Shown here one piece after another: positions 57,301 to 64,000 of a DNA stretch of 64,000 nt. The DNA lies in the NCBI GenBank assembly GCA_022885665.1, contig JAGQDJ010000203.1, positions 23,417 through 87,416 on the forward strand, written 5' to 3'. The DNA is from Triops longicaudatus. Lineage: Eukaryota > Arthropoda > Branchiopoda > Notostraca > Triopsidae. How positions within the stretch are numbered: the first letter of the stretch is position 1; the number at the start of each line of letters is the position of its first letter. The notes under the pieces were generated by a model that made no database searches, was not told the DNA's origin, and saw only the letters and a list, made by a program, of their open reading frames with translations. Position numbers and translations under genes: made by a program.

Positions 57301-60300
57301 TAAGCAAAGCTTCACTTTACTAAGGGTTCGGTCTTAGTGTCACAAGTGTCGCAACTGAGACGAAGCCGACTTCTGAAAGGACAAAGATTCTTGGACAAAG
57401 ACTGCATTCTTTTTAAGAATTGCTGGGGAGCTGGCCAATTCGCTTCGCTCGGGACTAATTCCAAGCTATGTTCTCATGTTTTCTTCACTTGACTGGCCAA
57501 TCTTTCCACAACATCATGCATAATCTATAAAGCTCCAGGACGAGCGGAAGAGGGGAGCAGGGAAGAAGAAGAAGAAGGCGTGGGTTTCCCATGGCGAAAT
57601 GATTAGCGCCCATAAGAAGAGCGGGATGCATAATGGTTACTCTCATACAGATCTCCAGTCAAGTACCCTCATTAGCATAAACTCACCCCTCCGCTGGCTG
57701 TACACGTTATACAGCGTGGAATTAGCCTTGAAATGACCGACAAGTGACGTCTTGCTTAACTTGAGAGACATACACCCAAGTGCGACCATCCGTGGGAGTG
57801 TGATCGGAAGTAATAAGTTTAAAGGCCTCGCTACACGATGGAGTTGAATTCAAGGAATTGGACCAAAAGTAAAAGAAATACAGGGAAATAGCAAGGAGCC
57901 AAAGCTAGTTCTGCGGTAACATTTAAACAACATAAAGATTATACGTATGAATGAAAATGATAAAGGCAAGGCAAAAGTGTCCCAGTGATTGTAAGCCATA
58001 AGAATTACAGCTCCATTAGGCAATGAAACAAGACACTGCGTCTTGGGACGTCCCTTGACACCCTCCGCGTGTACAGTAAGCAATGTACGACGTACAGCGC
58101 TGCCCTCCACCGAAAAGTAATCCTCGGAGGATCAACTGGGCTCGTCTGGTTATCGTTGTAAGCAACAACAAAAGGGGAAAAGGTTGTGAGCACCGCCACC
58201 GTCGTCGCCGTCGCCATTTCGGGCTGAAAAGGGTTCGCGGCGCCTTGTGTGCTGCGGGTTTTTGGGCTGTTCATCTTTGCGGGTGTACAGCGAAAGCATA
58301 GGCCCAGCAGGAAAAGCTGGCTAGTAATGGCAAGGTAATGACACGGAGGGGTGAATAAAGGACCCACTGAGGGTAACAAGAGGGGTCACGTGCAAAATAA
58401 CGCTCTGGCATGAATACGGTGGTTTGTGTCAAGCACGTGGCCGCCTTGTCACATTTCAATTGCACGGGCGTCGCCAGAGGATCACGGATAAGTGACATAA
58501 AAGAAAGCACGAGAGAACGTCCGTGGATAAAGGAGTATCAAGTGAAAATTCACCAACCTGAACACGAGCTTCCGTTAGATCGATCTTCATAGCGATTTCC
58601 TCCCGGGTGTAAATGTCCGGATAATGCGTCTCTTGAAAAGCACGCTCCAGCTCCTGCGGATAAGAAATAGTTTATTCTAGAATTCCAGACGTTACATCGC
58701 AAGTCCTGGTGTTATGAAAACGCTGTATTTTGCGTGTTCTTTTTTTGCTATTTGTCACTCGAAACAGAAAATGTACAAAGTCATTAAGACAAGCTTTGAT
58801 GTTTTTCTTAAGGCTTAATGTTATGTTTATATTGCACATAATTCTCTTCATCTTATTTATGAACTTGCTCTCTTTCAGTTTCGTTTGCGCACATATTGCC
58901 AGTTTATTTTATTCCCTACTGACATAAATGTAAACTCACGAAAACGCCAATTGTGTTCGTAGGAATGTCAGCTAGAATAGTACCTTCAACTGGGCGCTGG
59001 AAAACGTTGTGCGAATTCTTCGTTGCTTTCGTTTTTCGGCCAAACTGCCCAAGCTGCCGACGGAGCTCACCACGCCCATTGACATGTCGCCGGTACCGTA
59101 CATCTTGTAAGGAGAAAGTCCCCCTATTAAGAAAAAATGAAGTGTAAATAGAAAAGTCTGTGAATAGGCAAACATTGTAGCAACACTAACCTAAGATCAT
59201 GCTAGTAACAATCCTTAAACTGGTAACGTAAAACCTTCAATGTGTTCAGAAATCGTTACGTATTTCTTCGCAATCCTCCTTTAAAAGACTTCCTACTCTT
59301 TTTGAAATTACAGACTAAATTTTCTTACATAATATAGTATTTTTGTGTTTAAAACCCTTCTGTTTATGTGAGGGTTTTCTGGAATTGATCTTTTGGGGAT
59401 TCATTAGTATTTTCCTTTTCTTTATGCTATTTATTTAGATCGATTTTTTGATTTCAAATGGATGGTAGCGTAAATATAGCTCGTTTCCGATTATGCACTA
59501 CAACTGACGAAATTTCCATGTTAGCTGTAGAGATCGTGTTTGGAGCTATTGCGAAATAAAAGCAAGACGGTGCTTGATTGCTGTGGAAGGCTCTCGGAAG
59601 GTTTAACTGAATTTCTGGGTTTGGTGCTCGCGTTATGGATGGTTGGTTTTGTGAAGGTTCACGTTTAGAAAATTGGGGTGAGTAAGACCCAAGTTTTCAC
59701 GTTGTGGCCGGAGAGTACGCAGGCATGTGTCGGAAGCGACCTGCTGCTGGCAAACCCAATTATTGTCGATAACTTGGGCCGGGCGATTCAATTATTTGGG
59801 GGGCTGGTTCCCGAGCTAACTGGGTTAATGTCGTCCGCCAACGAGTTATGGCGGCCTTTGATCAGGTTATAAGCTTATCATGAAGTCGAGGAACTGCAGA
59901 ACTCACGACACACACCAAAAAAGGAGGCAAGAAAGTAAAGAAACGCAAGAGGAGAAAGGAGCCCTACAAAATCCCCGGCCTGGCCGGCATCAAGTCCACT
60001 CGCCCCACGGACTCCTTCCCGGTGTCGCCGACCGCCAGAAGTCAACCTCGTCTTCTGCTTCTACTTTACAAACACGGCGTTGACTGGACAAGCTCAATTT
60101 TGTTGCAAAGACTCGGAAGCCTTCGCATCATGAAGTTTTGAGTTACCTTGGAGGTTCATGTGGTGAAAAGTGCGACCAGGCACCTGCAGCTCTTGGTGTT
60201 GGTTACCTGGCCCGCGGGCCGACATGGACATCCCCATGGCCATCGACACGGACATGGAAGAAGTGCAGGAAGGATTCGGGTAGCCACCGGCCCGGCTGCT

Positions 60301-60471
60301 CATGGTGCCGTAGCGGTAATTGGGCATTTGGGCACACGAAGTCAAGTCGTTGTAGCTGCACTGCATGGAACTCAGTGCCGAAGAAGTGTCCATCCCAGTG
60401 GTGAAGGTGCACGAGGAAGTGTCAAAGGTGGGGGCACCTGCTGCGGGGTGGTTCAAGTACGAGTAATCCAT
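54371..60471 (-). CDS. Phox2: PHOX2-type paired-like homeodomain transcription factor
   Basis: Five exons: 60147-60471, 58984-59123, 58558-58653, 55438-55651 and 54371-54600; 334 residues. The N-terminus MDYSYLNHPAAGAP with MDTSSALSSMQCSYNDLTSC resembles vertebrate PHOX2 (MxYSYLN, MDTSSLA). Then come GGLSPYKMYG and the homeodomain EKRKQRRIRTTFSSAQLK / ELERAFQETHYPDIYTREEI / AMKIDLTEARVQ / VWFQNRRAKFRKQERLTQQK, which differs from the vertebrate PHOX2 homeodomain (as recalled) at only a handful of positions. Gln at homeodomain position 50 marks the Q50 paired-like class; there is no paired domain. Introns split the homeodomain after QLK and at RVQ|VW, the latter an ancient paired-class site. 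The C-terminal part is Ser/Asn/Thr-rich and ends DLSKLSNY, with no polyalanine tract. In vertebrates PHOX2 specifies visceral and noradrenergic neurons; a neural role here is inferred. Confidence 0.93.
55652..58557. other. PHOX2-like intron 3 (2.9 kb)
   Basis: The largest intron of the gene, splitting the homeodomain before VWFQN. No nested gene is recognised; frames at 56688-57050 and 58005-58379 look like chance. It is a candidate place for regulatory elements, but none was identified by motif. Confidence 0.4.
59124..60146. other. PHOX2-like intron 1 (1.0 kb)
   Basis: AT-rich on the exon-2 side. A GC-rich patch at about 59900-60085 near exon 1 has an open plus-strand frame rich in Lys/Arg; see the separate finding. 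No exon of the PHOX2-like gene itself is seen inside. Confidence 0.4.
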
Positions 60472-61848
60472 GGTTCGGGCCTTTTCACTGTCTCACTTGT
60501 TTCAGCTTCCTGACGCTTTTTCTGGGGCAAGTTTGTCTTGGAAGCGTCAAAGTCGCTGTTGGTTGGTGAAAGCACGGAAACACGTCAAACTGTTTGGCGT
60601 AATGTCGATCAGGAATCGTAAAGCTGCCAACTTATGCCAAGCAAGGTGTGTGGATGATGGAATTAGGCTTTGAGAAGAAATTGTGGACGTAACACGTTGA
60701 GTTTCTTTCAAGGAGTTTCGCCGAAAGAAAAACGACACGGCGTTGTCTGTTTTGTGTCAAACCAGGTTGGCTGCAATAGTTGCTCGCGACACTAACTGGA
60801 TCAAGGGACGATCAAATTATGACGATTATGGATAATAACTCGATTTACTGGGTCGCTCCAGAGGACTTGTGCTTTTCCTTTGCCTCGCAACGGAAGGTGG
60901 GGAAGAAGAAGAAAGGTTTGGCTGGCTAAGGCTATAGAGGCGGCCGAGTAGCGGGCCGGGCAGAAATCAAGTGATCAAGCCTTAATTCAATCAGGAAGAA
61001 CCCACCGTGGATCTTTGATCCGGGACCGAGCGTTTCCTGGCCTTGCACAGCTTCCTGGGCTTATAGTCGCTCGAATGTAAGTATAGACCATGTAAAAGCC
61101 TATGCGCCGTCCAGGCAGGAGACCCAACTCGGGGTGGACACTTTCATGAGGATGAGTATGCTATAGTAAAGCAGCGTAGCGCGTCGGCGGCGCAGACGGC
61201 TTCGGCGGTCCATTGCAGTGGCAGTATCTACTTCTAACCCTCCCATGTGAGACCACGCTTTACCAGGATTGGTCAAGACAGTTAACAGGGATATCCGGAG
61301 GGCTGGACGACGCTAACATCCTCCGTGAAGGAACCTTTTCTCCCCATATGCTCCACCTTCCGCGAATCGCATTAGGAGGAGTAGCTAATTTCGGAAGTAA
61401 CAGTCTCCACAGACTGCCGATATATCTTTTCTCAATGACGCTATAAATTCTCTGTAATACATTGAGTAATGCGTACCGAAATACTTGACCACGCCCCCTT
61501 TATCGGGAATTTATTAGCTGTTTTGTTTTAGCTTATGAGGTGTAAATATGAGTTTCTTGAGGTGCACGGAAATAGAAAGTTGAGGAATTATGAGTGCTAC
61601 TGGAGAGTGATCGCTACAAAAAAGTGAAGCTGTGTGTTATATCAAGGGGTGGAACAATGCGTGGGCGGAGGTGGACGTGGATAGGACGTCAGTGGAAGGT
61701 GGAAAATGCATGTTTGCATGGGAGTATGTGTGCAGAGAACGCAAACAAGCGGCTTAAGTCCTTGTCGGTTTTGGCCTTAACGAACGCTAATTGAGTTATA
61801 TTGTTGACGCTTACCATCCGCGGAGTTACGAACAAGGCGGGATATGCA
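60472..61848. other. 5' flank of the PHOX2-like gene
   Basis: About 1.4 kb containing the presumed promoter and 5' UTR. GC-rich segments occur near 60935-60960 and 61180-61205 (GTCGGCGGCGCAGACGGC). No coding region or clear TATA box is recognised. Confidence 0.4.
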
Positions 61849-62567
61849 TAGGGTTACCAACCGTCCTTAAATGATAAGGACAGTCCTTAAATTTGGAATG
61901 CCCGTCCTTAAGACTGTTTGTCCTTAAATATGTCCTTAAATGGGAGTTGCTGCTAAATTTGTAGACATTTCGTCAAAATAAAAGGACTAAAACATCAATA
62001 ATACATGCCGGCCGCATGCAGTTTCAAGTTCTGTTTAAAAATTTCGGCATAGCGGCATAGCCGTTCGGCAATAGCGGGCCGTGGACAACGGTTATAGCCG
62101 TCAAAGTAAACACACGCTGCTGAAGGGGAATGCAACTGTCATTTCCTATTGGCTAATGGTAAGTAGCTAGTGACGACACAAGNACGTGTGTAATCATTTG
62201 TGTGTTGCTGGCTGCTCTGAGATATTGCGAAATGCATGCGAAATAGTTGTCTGATACAAACTTACTCAACAAAAAAAATTGTCTAAAAAGCAAATATTTG
62301 CTGTAGTTACCATGCATGTCTGCGTCAAATACTGTCAGTGTGTATGCCACGTGTGCTTTATGCCATCGACAGTCATGTATTGCTCTGTAGCGCTAAATAC
62401 TGGTTGGTTTTACTGGACTTCTTAAGGTTTCATTTCTTTGACTAATAAGGAAATTTGGGAAAGTGTTTCTGAAATAGGGGATTTGCATGAAAACCATTCA
62501 GCACTTGATTCTTGCGACAATTTTCTAAGTTGTCCTTAAATTTTATCCGCGTGAGATGGTAACCCTA
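61849..62567. mobile_element. Non-autonomous hAT-like DNA transposon (MITE-sized, 719 bp)
   Basis: The element starts TAGGGTTACCA and ends with the exact reverse complement TGGTAACCCTA, an 11-bp perfect terminal inverted repeat fitting the hAT rule YARNG. It is flanked by a perfect 8-bp target-site duplication GATATGCA at 61841-61848 and 62568-62575, the size hAT elements make. The left end carries five GTCCTTAA copies between 61863 and 61940, and one more lies at about 62531 near the right end; subterminal repeats of this sort often bind transposase. No transposase frame is present, so it would need an autonomous partner. One unresolved base (N) lies at 62183. The intact duplication suggests a fairly young insertion. 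Confidence 0.85.
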
Positions 62568-62724
62568 GATATGCATATGTGAACTCAAACTTGCATTGAC
62601 CTGAGCATTTGCGGATAACCGACGTCGGTGACGCGATAGTCTTCGAGATGTAGTTTTCAGATATTGTTTGCGCTATAGTTATGAAGAAGCTATCATCAGT
62701 GATATCACAAAATCGCCACCAGGT

Positions 62725-63262
62725 CTAATCAATCTCCCAGTTGCCGCGGAAAGTGTTGAAGGTGTCTTTGGGACGCATGCCTATAAATCCAGCACTTTTG
62801 AAACAAAACTTATTGTCACGTAAGAGGAAAGTCAATCTTTCGTAGAAATTGCTTCTCAGACAGACTTGCTTTTTTAGATGATGAGATATTTCTTGAAAAA
62901 AGTAGAAAAAGAACGTTATTGTATCGCAGGGAAACATCTACCACATGTACGCCACAATGTAATTCAATTACACAGTGTAACTTTCCGTGAGCTGTGGTTT
63001 AACATTACGGCATAGAAATTTAAAAATAACTTCAGGAAAATTGAAAATTGGTTCAAGAAATACGTTGGTATGAAACAAATCTGAAACTTTACCTTTGGTT
63101 ACGTACTTGACAGCTATCAACTGTGGTGAGTTTTTTCCAAATATCAATAGGCTTTCCAAAGCTTGATAAAGACTGGTTGGAGATTTTGCTATCCCTTTGT
63201 ATTGCCCGCGATTATGCCAATTACATTGAATACAGTCACTGTCTGTAAGCTCTGAATGCATG
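62725..63262 (-). CDS. Tentative 3' end of an unrecognised protein-coding gene (two exons)
   Basis: Two frames join through a canonical intron. Exon 63009-63262 reads SPTSLYQALESLLIFGKNSP, then QLIAVKYVTKGKVSDLFHTN, and ends FPEVIFKFLC at a GTAATG donor in phase 1. Exon 62725-62891 follows a strong polypyrimidine acceptor (TTCTTTTTCTACTTTTTTCAAG region), reads HHLKKQVCLRSNFYERLTFL and ends TFNTFRGNWEID plus stop. The joined frame has no internal stop, and the phases match (1 base plus 2). I do not recognise the product. Its left exon boundary (acceptor CTTAG at 63263) is a guess, and further 5' exons would be right of it, possibly beyond the window. A chance arrangement cannot be excluded. 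Confidence 0.35.
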
Positions 63263-63718
63263 CTAAGTGAATGGAAAAGAAGCGAATATTTGCTGCTAAA
63301 CAAAGTGTGATTCAATAGACGAGATGTGTAGCGTAAGTGAAAATAGACCGAGCATGATTTGAAACAGATGTGCTCGAAACGGGAGAATTAGAGAGAAAGG
63401 GGGTGGGGGGCTTTATTTTTTTCGTCACTTTGTGATACCATGAATGGAAACAAGTAACGCACAACGTCAATAGTATTTACTGAGTGAAATACATTTATTC
63501 TTTCCTTTTTGGTTAGAGACGAACAGCGCGTAACGAGGCTAAATAGCACCCGGGACAAAAGGAAAAATGGCCGGCCCAAGAATTTCATGTATACCTTTCA
63601 ATAATCTTTTTATTTGTATTTTTTAAAAAAGGAATAAAGTATTTCTTTAGTATTTTCAGCACCACTAACTTTCGGAGTTCAACTTTTGCACGATGTTAGC
63701 TATATAAGTATCTAATAT

Positions 63719-63729
63719 ATATCTCTATC

Positions 63730-63774
<45 letters not shown>

Positions 63775-63933
63775 ATATATAGATATATATATCTATATAT
63801 CTATATATATCTATATATCTATATATATCTATATATCTATATATATATCTATATATCTATATATCTATATCTATATCTATATCTATATCTATATCTATAT
63901 CTATATCTATATCTATATCTATATCTATATCTA

Positions 63934-64000
<67 letters not shown>
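63719..64000. repeat. Long CTAT / ATATCT microsatellite reaching the window edge
   Basis: About 280 bp of CTAT tetranucleotide and related hexanucleotide (ATATCT, CTATAT) repeats: a CTAT block, a mixed ATATCT block, a TATCTA block and a second CTAT block at 63937-64000. It continues past the last base. Confidence 0.97.

Noticed and set aside
60148..60513. 121-codon plus-strand frame with His/Gly repeats
   Set aside because: It is the antisense of PHOX2 exon 1, whose minus-strand frame matches the PHOX2 family.

Overview
The window is animal nuclear DNA. Its genes have many exons, GT-AG introns (often only 40-80 nt in the left part) and AATAAA signals. The protein repertoire points to a protostome, most probably an arthropod: the N-terminus of the Tusp/TULP4 homologue starts MHLHLEQ and carries GWKLNR..YYQEGWLATGN as I recall from arthropod Tusp. 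A crustacean would fit, but I cannot name a species. A CENP-O-like kinetochore gene argues against the insect groups known to have lost this complex (inference).

Left part (1 to about 27.1 kb) is gene-dense. In order: 5' exons of Tusp/TULP4 (-), CENP-O-like (-), a complete hexokinase (+), ATP synthase delta subunit (-), CRAMP1/cramped (-), nine-finger TFIIIA (+), a short mitochondrial IF-3 (-), an inducible-looking metallothionein (+), two tandem single-exon small membrane proteins (-), another small membrane protein (+) and transaldolase (-). Most are housekeeping genes of energy metabolism, mitochondria, chromatin or transcription. Several pairs are head-to-head (CENP-O/hexokinase, CRAMP1/TFIIIA, MTIF3/metallothionein) or tail-to-tail (hexokinase/ATP synthase delta, TFIIIA/MTIF3, small TM protein/transaldolase). 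I rebuilt exons by hand from homology, splice signals and phase; nearly all complete models close in frame.

Right part (about 27.1-64 kb) is sparse. It holds two developmental or cell-cycle regulators with large introns: cyclin D (+, 33.3-48.0 kb) and a PHOX2-type paired homeobox gene (-, 54.4-60.5 kb). These converge on a 6.4-kb intergenic region containing an exact CTCF-type core motif 32 bp from a perfect 42-bp palindrome. Downstream lies a 719-bp non-autonomous hAT-like element with 11-bp terminal inverted repeats and a perfect 8-bp target-site duplication, then a tentative two-exon gene end of unknown function, and a long CTAT/ATATCT microsatellite running off the window edge.

I found no rRNA, tRNA or CRISPR array. 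The least ordinary items are the hAT-like element, the CTCF/palindrome pair, the CENP-O homologue, the IF-3 lacking its N-terminal domain, stop-free in-frame mini-introns, and a metallothionein with two metal-response elements and an unusual cysteine pattern.
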